Source: Chara braunii (Eukaryota; Streptophyta; Charophyceae; Charales; Characeae). Taken from it: a stretch of 64,000 nucleotides of DNA. Both the position numbers and the translations under genes were made by a program. The notes beneath the pieces were generated by a model. That model saw only the letters and a program-made list of their open reading frames with translations. It was not told the origin of the DNA and did not search any database. Shown in pieces: positions 11,846 to 19,959 of this stretch. The stretch lies in contig BFEA01000063.1 in NCBI GenBank assembly GCA_003427395.1, forward strand, positions 3,261,882 through 3,325,881, written 5' to 3'. Position 1 is the stretch's first letter, and every line of letters starts with the position of its first letter.

Positions 11846-13271
11846 GCGCATCGCGCAACCGAGATAAAAGAACGTCCAAAAGGGGATAGGAAAGAGGAGG
11901 AAAGGGCAGATTGCAGACTGGAGATAAGAAAGAAGAAGAACCTCGACGAGGGGAGAGGAAAGAGGAGGAAACGGTGAAAGGTGTGGAAACGGATTCACCT
12001 GACAAAGCCTCCGCAATAGTCGTCGAGGCACTAACTTGCACGAAATAAAAACCAACTAAACAGTCAACTGAGAGAGACAAGGAGATGTCAGAGGGGCCGG
12101 GGCAAAAGATGGAACCATGTACGGGGACAGAACCAAAAGAAACGGAGGAAAGAGAGCCCAAAGGTGGGAGGACAGTAGTGCACGCGACATTTGGGAGAGG
12201 GAGGAAAGGGGAGAAGGGGTTGGGGAGGGGGAGAAGGGGTTGGGGAGGGGGAGAAGGCGAGGAAAGGGTGGGGAAGAGGGGGATGGAGGGGGAGAAGGGG
12301 GGAAGGCGGAGGAAGGCGGGGGAAGGCAGTGATAAAAGGGGGGGGTAGGGTGGGGTGGAAAAAAGGGTAGTTGAGGGGGAGGGGTATAAAGGGGGGCAAG
12401 AGAAGCATTACTCGTCAAGCTATTGCATACTTACATGGAACTGGTTATAAGTCGAGTCCTTCCCCTTCTCCTTAACTGTGTAAGCGGAGTAATGAACAAT
12501 TGCCGCGTGAACACTGTTGGCACCCATGTCGTAAAAGAGAACGTCGCGGGATCCGTTAGCGAAATCCTTGTCAATTCCGTACTGAAGGGCGACGGCCGCG
12601 TGCTCCCCAATCAACGCCATGATCTTGATGCCTGCCACGTGGCCCGCATCGAGGATAGCTTGGCGTTGGCTTTGCCCAAAGAACGGAGGGACGGTGACCA
12701 CCACATCTTTGACCGTGGATTTCACGTGAGCCTCCCCCAAAGCCCGCGCGTAGGAGAGCACCATAGCTACCAATTCCTCGGCGCTGTAGCTGGCCTTCGC
12801 GTCATGCGTACGGATTCGAACCCTTGCACTCCCCTGTCCTTCCTCTTCCAGATTGTACGGAAGGTAACCAGCCTTGAACAATTCCTTCGCCGCCGTCACT
12901 GGTTTTCCTGCCACGTCCCGAAGTCTTGCATACACACGATCGGGATACCGTGCGATCAGACCGGCCGCCTCCTCTCCCAACAGTCTATCCCCGCTCGAGA
13001 AGGCGACGAGAGCGGGAGACTTCCTCTTCGACATCTCGTTGATGACGATGGAGATCGGACTCTGGCCCGGCTTCGGATTCACCACCGCCACTTTCAGCCA
13101 TTCCGACCCGTAATCTACCCCCAATACCGCCGCTGATACCCCTCCTCCTAAACCCCCTCGCAAGCTAATTAACCCCCCCCCGGACCAAATGAGCAAGGTA
13201 AGACATATCAGCTGCAGCTGTGGCTGCCAGCTCCGTGCCTCGCGAACGCCTCCTCTTCGTAGCCACGTCAT
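1271..13271 (-). CDS. HSP70-17: HYOU1/GRP170-type HSP70 (HSP70-17), 5' part, three exons
   Basis: This is an ER-lumenal HSP110-class chaperone; the family assists folding in the secretory pathway and acts with BiP as a nucleotide-exchange factor. The coding sequence is the join of 13271-12435, 2704-2472 and 1430-1271. All visible splice sites are GT-AG, and the join runs 410 codons without interruption. Visible motifs are an N-terminal hydrophobic stretch (signal peptide), [16 protein letters not shown] (nucleotide phosphate loop), [32 protein letters not shown] and, in exon 3, [14 protein letters not shown] (HSP70 signature 3). These cover the ATPase domain. The substrate-binding part and ER-retention signal should lie left of base 1. 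I chose the ATG at 13271 because it places a signal peptide directly before the domain; an in-frame ATG at 13379 would add 36 Arg-rich residues. Family members are about 850-900 residues, so roughly half is present. Confidence 0.95.
1431..2471 (-). other. HSP70-17 intron 2
   Basis: A 1,041-bp GT-AG intron (GTAGGT ... TGCAG). It contains a CT-rich stretch near 1500-1560 and an A14-16 run at 2446. No other feature is seen. Confidence 0.9.
2472..2704 (-). CDS. HSP70-17: HSP70-17 exon 2
   Basis: The exon is 233 nt. It begins [13 protein letters not shown] after the acceptor TTATTCAG and ends in phase 2 within an Arg codon (DIDF-R) before the donor GTAGGT. It contains [12 protein letters not shown] and [19 protein letters not shown], the conserved subdomain IIB segment that also occurs in plant HSP70-17. 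The reading continues directly from exon 1 and into exon 3. Confidence 0.95.
3017..3115 (+). pseudogene. U6 snRNA-like retropseudogene
   Basis: This is a near full-length U6 copy on the plus strand, antisense to the host gene. TTAAAATTGGAACGATACAG, the ACAGAGA box and CCCCTGCGCAAGGATGACAC are present. The 5' stem is degraded, and the AGC triad region reads GATTGCCATGG instead of GATTAGCATGG. It is followed by an A/G-rich tail (3116-3140). No plant U6 promoter elements were recognised upstream, so a functional gene is unlikely. Confidence 0.8.
3203..3315. mobile_element. 113-bp palindromic MITE, copy A
   Basis: Inverted ends ACTACCGTCTTCACCCG ... ATGAAGACCGTAGT fold over almost the whole length, with a small central loop. 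It is one member of a family with copies at 3591, 4314 and 59934. It has no coding capacity, so it must be non-autonomous. Confidence 0.8.
3591..3703. mobile_element. 113-bp palindromic MITE, copy B (diverged)
   Basis: Same layout as copy A (TACTACCACCTTCACCCG ... GGGGTGAAGCCAGTAG) with several substitutions. The internal TGTCATTATA / CTATAATGACC arms are retained. Confidence 0.75.
4314..4426. mobile_element. 113-bp palindromic MITE, copy C
   Basis: Ends ACTACCGTCTTCACCCGAAT ... ATTCGGGTGAAGATGGTAGT are nearly perfect inverted repeats. The element folds into one long hairpin. Confidence 0.82.
5227..5276. repeat. (GGGACT)n hexanucleotide repeat
   Basis: About eight units of GGGACT, slightly interrupted at the right end. 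Confidence 0.95.
5411..5459. repeat. (CTC)n trinucleotide repeat
   Basis: A CTC/GAG run with two CCG interruptions. Confidence 0.95.
5824..5941. repeat. Inverted repeat, ~28-bp arms
   Basis: TGACCCACGAGGACGGTCAA (arm starting 5824) is mirrored by TTGACCGTCCTCGCGGGTCA (arm ending 5941). The arms extend further to about 28 bp with few mismatches around a ~60-nt loop. A partial third copy of the arm lies at about 5781-5790. Confidence 0.75.
5950..6090 (+). mobile_element. tRNA-derived SINE-like copy 1
   Basis: ATGAGTTCGAAGCC matches the Pol III B-box consensus. It is followed by a body (cagatggatacaat..ctacca) shared with the copy at 6744, and by an (AAAAG)n tail at 6056-6080. The A-box region is degraded. 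Confidence 0.55.
6318..6664 (+). repeat. 13-bp minisatellite (GGGGAACCAATCA)n
   Basis: About 25 units of GGGGAACCAATCA/C with occasional insertions (aaggg, ac). The open frame through it, which repeats Gly/Asn/Gln/Pro/Ile, is a by-product of the unit and is not a gene. Confidence 0.95.
6744..6878 (+). mobile_element. tRNA-derived SINE-like copy 2 with poly(A)
   Basis: A tRNA-like head (GGCTAAATGGTAC for the D-arm region, CTGTTAA resembling an Asn anticodon loop, and the B box GAGTTCGAAATCCC) is followed by the body shared with the copy at 5950. It ends in A22 at 6857-6878. It is consistent with a short Pol III retroposon. Confidence 0.6.
7450..8735. repeat. Block of duplicated ~80-330-bp segments
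   Basis: Two segments recur: 'TATATCGTCACA..GTATCGGAGCGCAAAG' (7454, 7530, 8246, 8586) and 'CTCTTGCGTACAAGGCCGCCCACGTGGATGTAG' variants (7650, 8335, 8697). They imply local duplications. The 318- and 122-codon minus-strand frames here follow the duplication pattern and show no domain. Confidence 0.7.
7829..8245. repeat. Four-copy ~85-bp tandem array
   Basis: Units share 'TGACnnGTCCCACnTnnAAGCACCGCC' followed by 'CCGAACAACGGGACAAAACC'. Starts are near 7829, 7926, 8085 and 8170. Units are diverged. Confidence 0.75.
9048..9660. repeat. Polypurine minisatellite (GAGGGCAAGAGGAGGGAGATA)n
   Basis: About 610 bp of almost pure G/A built from a ~21-bp unit with variants. Three overlapping minus-strand frames of 200-330 codons (Pro/Ser/Leu-rich) result from the repeat and are rejected as genes. 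Confidence 0.92.
10129..10263. repeat. Direct duplication of ~48 bp
   Basis: The segment TTGAATTTTTGTTTGTCCAA...TCGCTTCGCCTTGGTCCCAACTTA occurs at about 10133-10180 and again at 10216-10263. Confidence 0.85.
10265..10319. repeat. Perfect 20-bp stem, 15-nt loop hairpin
   Basis: GGGTCTCACGGATGCGGTAC (10265-10284) is followed by a 15-nt loop and its exact reverse complement at 10300-10319. No T-run or gene context makes it a terminator; it lies in intron 1. Confidence 0.9.
10577..10701. mobile_element. ~125-bp MITE with TIRs (family 2)
   Basis: Ends GGGGCTCGCTCTACTGCTCACC and GGTGAGTAGGGGAGCGAGG are imperfect inverted repeats. The body carries GAATCTTCCGGTAGAACATG and AAAGATACAT, shared with copies near 19431-19770, 33945-34100 and 63635. 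Confidence 0.65.
10813..10832. repeat. C20 homopolymer
   Basis: Run of 20 C followed by A7. Confidence 0.97.
11085..11191 (+). pseudogene. U6 snRNA-like pseudogene, full length
   Basis: The order of U6 segments is intact: GTTCTTCGAGATATCTGTTA, then ACGATACAGAGAAGATTAG, then CAGCCCCTGCGCAAGAATCA, and a 3' end AAATCGAGAGAGAGAGATGG. It carries an insertion TTATCG after GATTAG where U6 reads GATTAGCATGG, and an expanded GA run, so the catalytic core is disrupted. A short A-rich stretch follows. It lies in intron 1, antisense to the host gene. Confidence 0.8.
12190..12375 (+). repeat. G-rich tract with G-quadruplex potential
   Basis: Many runs of four or more G spaced by 1-6 nt (for example GGGGTTGGGGAGGGGGAG, repeated) lie within intron 1, immediately 3' of exon 1. 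The G-rich strand is the template strand of the HSP70-17 gene. Confidence 0.8.
12435..13271 (-). CDS. HSP70-17: HSP70-17 exon 1
   Basis: The exon has 279 codons and ends at Gln-Phe-His in phase 0, with the donor GTAAGT at 12434-12429. It carries the signal peptide (Leu-rich [12 protein letters not shown] at about residues 18-29) and subdomains IA/IB with the first part of IIA. Upstream of 13271 the frame stays open to an ATG at 13379. The exon is GC-rich compared with the surrounding repeats. Confidence 0.95.
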
Positions 13272-14634
13272 CGTGTTCCCGACGGCGATCGGGACGCGAG
13301 GAAGCCGCCGCAGGTGATCCCGGCGGCGGCCACGGGAGCACGCGCAAGCGCGCGCGTTGATCGATCTCCCCTTTTCCACCGACTAGCGCGACGAAGCCCA
13401 CCGTCTGTCTCCCGACAGTCCGTGACGAAGTGACACGTGGAAGAACGTCCGTTTATGCCTCCTGATCGTGCACCCCGCCACACAGCCAATCTCCCCGACC
13501 GACAACGCGCTCGTGTATCCCGTCCCGTCAATTCCCGAGTCGCGACCAGGCCTCTCAACACTGCTGACGTGGACCGGCGCTGACGTGTCGACAACGGGGG
13601 CGAGACGCGCTCCCTCCGGCCGGGCGGCACGTGCGAAGGGCGGTGTGGTGCAGCAGCACGTGCGGCAGCGGCACAGGGACCCTGCCTCTGCTCGATCCGC
13701 CGCCTCTGTTTCCAACCGACTACCGGCGGCAGCCCACAGGGCCTTGCTGTCCTCTAACCCTGTCCTTCCACAAGGCGGTCCATGAGGGGTCGAAATGAGG
13801 GGTCACACTGAGGGGTTGACAGCACATAACAGACCTAATTTCGCTCCTAAAACTGACAGTTTTCCCTTGGAATTTCTTTTTGTTTTTGCCCAAAACCTGT
13901 CCACTTTGCAGGCGTGCCCTTGGGCGCCACGTGCGTGCAAGCTATCGATCGCTCACTTCACTGTCGAGTCATGCGGTGCTCCACGATTGGATCCTGGGCG
14001 GGCTTTTTGATCGGCAAGGTAATCCGTCAGCAGTCGCCAGCCTCCAAAACTGACGGTTTTGGGGGGGCTTTTTTTTTTTTTTTTTTTCCCTCGAACTTCA
14101 ACATTCATTTCATAATCAGTTTAGAGGCAAGCGACCTCAACATTACTCCCGGGGCTAGGTCCCACTTACACAAATTAAGCAATACTAACCGTAGATAGCG
14201 AAGATCAACGGCCATCTCTTAATCCGTGCAAGTGGGACCTTGCCCCGGGTTCGAATCGGTATCTGGAAGCATCATCCAGCTTAGCTTACAGGCTGAAAGC
14301 CTGCAGTTCCTTTCACAGACCCACCAGCTCTTGGCTGCGTGCACGCCCCTAATTGGCCTATATTTGCCTACACCTATAACCACTGTTGTCGGTTGGAAAA
14401 TACTCGGCTCGAAATCCTCAACATTACTATAGTACTACTACCTTTTTTTTTTCTTTTTTTTTTTTAACCATTAGTACCTTTGTCCGTTCGGCCTCGGTGT
14501 GAGGACGAAACGAAACGACGGCCGCCGATCAGATTTATCAACGGCAGCCGTTGTCGGGCTCGGCCTCCTGAAAGTTCCGGAGCTGGCAAGAACGTCTTGA
14601 AAATAGGCTCGGAGGTACTAGTTTTTTAAGCCCA
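13272..14634. other. 5' flank of HSP70-17 and unassigned sequence
   Basis: 13272-13790 is GC- and CpG-rich and probably holds the 5' UTR and promoter of the minus-strand gene. No TATA box could be placed convincingly. At 14143-14250 a segment (CCCGGGGCTAGGTCCCACTT) recurs in inverted form (AAGTGGGACCTTGCCCCGGG), followed by a B-box-like GGTTCGAATC. About 14507-14565 resembles the repeat at 53550. Confidence 0.5.
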
Positions 14635-14979
14635 GCTTGTTGTAGAGGTGGGATACTAGACCAGTGACAGTTACCCACAGTACTCGGCCACTTGGTTGTC
14701 CAGCTGAACCCCTCTGAAGACCCCACCCACCCTTCCTCTCATCATTTTTGCCCTGCTGCACCCCCACCCCCCCTGTCCTACCCTAGTGTTTACCACCCAG
14801 GACAGTCACCCATTACCATCTTGGCAGGGTGATCTGACCAGAGTGGTTGCAGGCACCCGGGCTAGCAGAGAACCTACCCCCCTGCTCAGCCCTGGTTGAA
14901 GCAGACGCCGTGCAAGCCCAATTGCACAGGGACTTCGGGAGCTAGGTGTGAACATGCTACTACAGGTCTTCATGAGGGT
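14635..14979 (-). repeat. ~345-bp interspersed repeat, copy 1
   Basis: Shares its full length with 16834-17179, including CCTCTGAAGACCCCACCCAC, CTGTCCTACCCTAGTGTT and ACATGCTACTACAGGTCTTC. Both copies are preceded on the plus strand by T-rich sequence, so the element may be a minus-strand retroposon with an A tail. Confidence 0.8.
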
Positions 14980-15003
14980 GCACAGTGTTACGTTGTATTA
15001 CTA

Positions 15004-15830
15004 GAGTGTTGGATCCTCCATTCCCTTATATATCCCTGGAGCCCGTTCCGGCCCCGCGGTAAGGTGCAGTATTGACACCCCCGACATCCCATACTAAGGA
15101 ACTGTTATCCCAGCCTCAACCCTATACCTACATGCTAGGAGGATAGCCAACCCTGAGTCGTGTGTGTATCACAGTGTTCTGTTGTGTTGATGGTAAAGAG
15201 AGTTGGGGATCCTCCGTTCCCTCGCATATCCCTGGAGCCCGTTCCGGCCCCGCGGTAAGGTGCAGTATCTCCTGACACCCCCGACATCCCGTATTGAAGG
15301 AACTGCTATGCCAGCCTTAACCCTAACCTACGTACTAGGAGGATAGCCAACCCTAAGTCGTGAGTCATGGACTGTATCATGGACTGTATGTATTGATCAT
15401 GGATTGTATGTATTGATCATAGACTGTATATATTGACCTTGGAGAATCATTGATAGAGAGAGTTGGGGATCCTCCGTTCCCTCGTATATCCCTGGAGCCC
15501 GTTCTGGCCCTGCGGTAAGGTGCAGTATCTCCTGCGTACTAAGGAACTGCTATGCCAACCTCAACCCTAAGCTACATACTAAGAGGATAACCAACCTTAA
15601 GTCATGAATCATGAATTGTATCTATTGACCCTCGAGAATCTATTAACCCTGTGTTGTATGATAAACTATCAGAGCTACAATCCCCCGTTCCCTCGTATGT
15701 CCCTGCAGCCTGTTCCGACCCCGCGGTAAAGTGTAGTATACACCCTCGACATCCCGTACTAAGGAACTGCTATGCCAGCCTCAACCCTTGACTACGTACT
15801 AGGAGGATGACCAGCCCTAAGTTATAATCT
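15004..15830. repeat. Tandem array, four ~190-260-bp units
   Basis: Each unit contains GGATCCTCCGTTCCCTCGTA, CCCTGGAGCCCGTTCCGGCC, GCGGTAAGGTGCAGTAT, AAGGAACTGCTATGCCAGCC and GGAGGATAGCCAACCC. Starts are near 15004, 15201, 15461 and 15672. Unit lengths differ because of variable spacers such as ATGGACTGTATGTATTGATC repeats. Confidence 0.9.
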
Positions 15831-16059
15831 GGTATCGGACACAGGACCTAATGTGAATCGTGCAAATGACCTAACCTGTTGACATATATTATGAAGTAGT
15901 CTGTAGTTGTGCTCTGTTTGGCTCGAGTAAACCAGACTGTACAACCCACCCAGCAGTCGCATGGCCACCCATAGACCAAGAACATCAAGATACCCTACCA
16001 TCGTCCAGTCCCAACATACAACAACCATGAGCTACTCATTGGGTGGTGTGCCGGCCGTG

Positions 16060-16571
16060 AAAAAAATTCCCAGAATTAAATAATCATTCTATAGTAAAAT
16101 TACAATCTAAATATCAAATTTTCATTCCATCTTAAAAAATGTCATTCCAATTTTAAATTTTTTCATCTTAGTTGCAAACTTTCATTCCAAGAATAGGGTA
16201 TCCCTTCTTATTTGGATTGCATGCTAGAGGTGGAATGAAAGTTTGAATGAGTTCATGAAATATTTTAATTGGACTGTCATTCTAAGTAAAGATTTTCAAT
16301 CATAAAAAGGTTAATCCAATCTAAATTAGAAGGTATTTGTTGTACTAGAATGAAAATTTAATTAAAATATTTCATAAACTCGTCCAGACTTTCGTTCCAT
16401 CTTGAACAAATAGATGTAGTTGGAAGAGAAAGCTCATATTTAGACGGGAACTTATCAAATAAAACTGAAAATTTTAGAATTTGACGAACATTGGAATGAT
16501 AATTTATAAATATGAAGGATTTTTTTTTTATAGAATGTTTTTTCAACTTTCATTTCTCGTGGGAATTTTTC
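16060..16571. mobile_element. ~510-bp AT-rich foldback MITE, copy 1
   Basis: Shared over its length with 25927-26431. Terminal AAAAATTCCCA is inverted at the right end (TGGGAATTTTT-like). Internally, GTTCATGAAATATTTTAATT mirrors AATTAAAATATTTCATAAAC, so the element can fold back. No coding sequence. Confidence 0.8.
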
Positions 16572-16647
16572 CAACCTGCATCATCCCAAGGGGGTGTGTG
16601 TCCAATCGTGCGTCATTCTAACGCCCTGCCGGTGTCCATGCACAAGG

Positions 16648-16721
16648 CTGCGGATTTCAACCCGCAACCTTATACCACAATGTGCATTTTCAACCGGTGC
16701 TCTAACCACTGAGCTACATCA
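16648..16721 (-). pseudogene. tRNA-like sequence (tRNA gene relic or SINE head)
   Basis: On the minus strand TAGCTCAGTGGTTAGAGC is a good D-arm/A box, and TGCGGGTTGAAATCCGCA is a T-arm/B box with one mismatch and an 8-nt loop. The anticodon arm is not foldable as a standard 17-mer, so I do not call a functional tRNA. Confidence 0.55.
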
Positions 16722-16802
16722 GTAGGAGTCCAAGTTCCGCTGCTGAAAATTTGCCAAAATCCTATAGTAGAGAGAAAATAAAACAACCATCTACCAAAAT
16801 CA

Positions 16803-17179
16803 TTTTTTTTTTTTTTTTTTTTTTTTTTCCCCCAGGTTGTTGCGGAGGTGGGTTACTAGACAAATGACAATCACTCACAGTTATCGGCTCTTCGGTTGTC
16901 CAGATGAAACCCTCTGAAGACCCCACCCACCCCTTCCTCTCATCTTTTGCCCTGGTGTACTCCCACCCCTCTGTCCTACCCTAGTGTTAACCACGTGGGA
17001 CTATTACCCATCACTATCTTGGAGGGGTGACCTGACCGGACAGCAGTTGTAAGCACCTGGGCTAAGCAAAGATCCCTACCCCCTGCTTTGCCCCGGTTGA
17101 AGCAGACGTCGTGCAAGCCTGTTGCACCGGGCCTTCGGGGCCTAGGTATGAACATGCTACTACAGGTCTTCATGAGGGT
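16803..17179 (-). repeat. ~345-bp interspersed repeat, copy 2, with poly(T) flank
   Basis: Second copy of the repeat at 14635 (16834-17179), preceded by T26 at 16803-16828. Read on the minus strand it is a unit ending in poly(A). Confidence 0.8.
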
Positions 17180-18054
17180 AGACATCGACTCTCATCTAGC
17201 ACAGTACCTTTGCCATATATCGAACATGGACCCTTCGCGCTGAGTTCTCAGGCCGCAGCTGACCGGAAAGCCCGTCCAGGTGAGGCCGCGATGTTAAACC
17301 ACCAGTACCAACGTGACATATGCTAGGGACCCATGTTCTAGTTGTTTCTTATGATGGGTCGGTTGGCCCCTTTGTTCGGTCAGATGGGTATTGTATGGAC
17401 TGTTTTCGGTTATTTGTCTTCGAGTGGTACTTTTTAAGGTGTTTTCTGGGTTATCTTTTCAGGTTGACAGACTGGTGTGGATATCAAACCCAACTTAAGG
17501 GTTACACTGTATACTTTTTCCTGTAGACATTTGTCCAGTAGGTATATAGGTGACCTTAAACCACTTGAGTCTTTGAGCCAGCAAAGACTCCTAAACAGGC
17601 TTAGTGGCGACCAACCGAATCGGTACCATAGAGTCACGTGGAATATTGCGGCGGCAGTGTCGAGGGTAGTGCTTGTTGTTCATTTCACGATGCGCACTCG
17701 TTTGCCCTCGAAAGTAATTGAGCATTTTTTGAACTCGAGTATGGTCTTTGGTCCTGGTATTTTCTTCTTCTTCTCGTTCTTCTTCTTCCTCCTCTTTTTC
17801 CTTCTCGTTCGTTGTGTGTCTTTGTCAATGACATTTATAATGAATGCATATTCAATTATCCACCAGTACCCTCCGCTCGCCCTCTCGTGACCGGTTACCC
17901 GAGCCCTAACCAAACTTGCAAGTACTGGTAGTTCCCACCAACAAAACGAAAAAAAAAACAAGGAAATTTTTTTCAAAAAGGGAAAAAGTTAAAAAAAACA
18001 CAATAACAATCGATTCACTTGTTTAAAAAAAAATAAAAATAAATGAAAGTCAAT

Positions 18055-18108
<54 letters not shown>

Positions 18109-18154
18109 NNNNNNNNNNNNNNNNNNNNNNNNNNNNNNNNNNNNNNNNNNNNNN

Positions 18155-18213
<59 letters not shown>

Positions 18214-19320
18214 ATCCCCCACCCACCCACACCCATTTCTTTTCTCGTCATTTTGTTTTACTTTCAAGTTTTTTTTTTTTTTTTTTTTTAAATTCAGTGT
18301 TATTTCGAGATATGAACGGTCCTCTAAGTCATCGCCGCTGCGACAAAAAGAAAAAGGTTGACCGAGGTACTGGTGGTTTAACCAACGCGTTTCAACGATT
18401 TCTCAAGGAAAGGTACTGGTGGTTTAAAATTGTTGTTGAAAGCCTAGTTGATAGCCTAGCAGATAGCCTAATTGACTCGACTATCCTAACTGATACCAAA
18501 ATCCTGACCGGTGGATACCTAAATTCCACCGCCGACAACTATCAATTTGAATATCCTAAGCAGAGATAGCAAAGCAACTACCTAATACTTCTACAACCGC
18601 CCCATACACATACAAATTCATAATTTGGGTTGTGGACACAAGTCCAAAGGGATAACTCCAACCTACCAATCGCTATCGGCAGTCCCTAGCCCAAGATTGT
18701 GGAATCTGATGTGGATCCCGAATTATTATAGCGCTCTCTCTGCCCCCACATACCCACCAACTACTGCCTTCCTCCTGTGGAATTAAGGACCGAGCGCTCA
18801 GGTCTCTACGGGACAACAAAACCCACACAGAAATCTCCAGCTTATCACCCACTACTTTGGTCAGTCGGTTATCTTTAGCCCAGGTTCTCCGAAACCAATT
18901 CAAACCTTTAATTTTCTTTGTTTGTTCTGGAGACCTTCCTAGAGGCTCATAAGCCCCATGCGCGCCAATCCTTCCCGAGCCTGTGAGAGTCGGCACATAG
19001 TTTCATTTGTTTTTTGTGGTACCTACCACAAAACCGATGGGAATGATGCCGACTTTGATTTGACATCCAGACGACCATCGGAATGAACCTACCGTACTAC
19101 CGCCTGTATTTGTCTTGTACGAAAAACGTAGTAGTTGGTACACTTGTTTGTCGTTTTTTTTTTTTTTTTTTTTTTTTTTCCCTTTTTTTCGACCTTCGGT
19201 ACACCCCGCCACTAGCACGCTCTCCTCTGCCCCTCTAATGTCTTGCCCCTTGTTGTGTTGGGGATGTCGTGGAAACATTCCATCATGTCACATGGACAAC
19301 ATCGTCCTTCCCACCTTACG
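17180..19320. other. Unassigned sequence with simple repeats and gap
   Basis: No gene is recognised. TACTGGTGGTTTAA-type motifs lie at 17293 (inverted), 18368 and 18412. 18440-18480 has a GATAGCCTA repeat. A 46-base gap lies at 18109-18154 between poly(T) and (TC)n. Poly(T) occurs at about 19155-19179. Confidence 0.5.
18109..18154. other. Assembly gap (46 N)
   Basis: The run of N is flanked by T52 (18057-18108) and (TC)n (18155-18208). The homopolymer and dinucleotide run probably stopped assembly. Frames translated across it are meaningless. Confidence 0.98.
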
Positions 19321-19323
19321 GAT

Positions 19324-19325
19324 GT

Positions 19326-19365
<40 letters not shown>
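19324..19365. repeat. (TG)n microsatellite
   Basis: About 20 TG units, followed by degenerate TGCATG/GTGTATG sequence to 19410. Confidence 0.95.
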
Positions 19366-19368
<3 letters not shown>

Positions 19369-19430
19369 CGCTCGTGTCTGCATGCGTGCATGCGTATGTG
19401 TGTGTATGTACGTACCTCTGTGTATGGGCC

Positions 19431-19770
19431 TTGCTCGACTTCTCTCGACATGCATAAAATATTAAAAAAAATATGGTGGTGTATCTTTCCATGTTCTATG
19501 GGAAGATCACTCTCATTTTGCACACTTTCGACATGTGCAAAACGAGAGTGAATCTTCCGCTAGAACATGGAAAGATACACTGGCATTACATTTCTCTTTC
19601 GACCATGTTAGAGTAGTGGAGCGATGTCATGTGTATCGGGGGGGAGGGGGGGGTGGCTCCACTACTCTCAAAATGTGCAAAATGAGAGTGAATATTCCAC
19701 TAGAACACAAAAAGATACACCTCCATAATTTGTCTTTTGAGCATGTGGAGAGTAGTGGAACGAGGCTATG
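19431..19770. mobile_element. Cluster of three family-2 MITE copies
   Basis: The unit 'TGCAAAATGAGAGTGAATCTTCC..CTAGAAC..AAAGATACAC' occurs inverted at about 19470-19520 and direct at about 19533-19580 and 19675-19722. The flanking GTAGTGGAGCGA and CCACTACTCTC ends resemble the TIRs of the copy at 63635. Confidence 0.65.
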
Positions 19771-19784
19771 TGTGTGTGTGTACT

Positions 19785-19798
<14 letters not shown>

Positions 19799-19860
<62 letters not shown>
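19799..19860. repeat. (ATCT)n microsatellite
   Basis: About 15 ATCT units after a short CT run. Confidence 0.96.
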
Positions 19861-19959
19861 CGACAAATGGTTTCAATTTTTGTATTTGCGCTTCAATTAG
19901 TAACGTATAATTGAGCTCGACGTCGATTAACCGTGATAGTTTTTCTTTCAGTTTGAAGC

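Larger units (their letters stand above)
2705..12434 (-). other. HSP70-17 intron 1 (9.73 kb, repeat-filled)
   Basis: A GT-AG intron (GTAAGT ... TTCAG) joining phase-0 exons. It carries most of the repeats listed between 3.0 and 12.4 kb: two U6-like copies, palindromic MITEs, SINE-like units, minisatellites, a polypurine tract, a perfect hairpin and a G-rich tract next to exon 1. Long ORFs in it follow low-complexity sequence and are not genes. Confidence 0.9.

Noticed and set aside
16648-16721. Functional tRNA gene
   Set aside because: A- and B-box regions are good, but the anticodon arm cannot form a standard 5-bp stem with a 7-nt loop, and the T-loop has an extra base.
17989-18361. ORFs across the N gap
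   Set aside because: They consist of poly(T), unknown bases and (TC)n.
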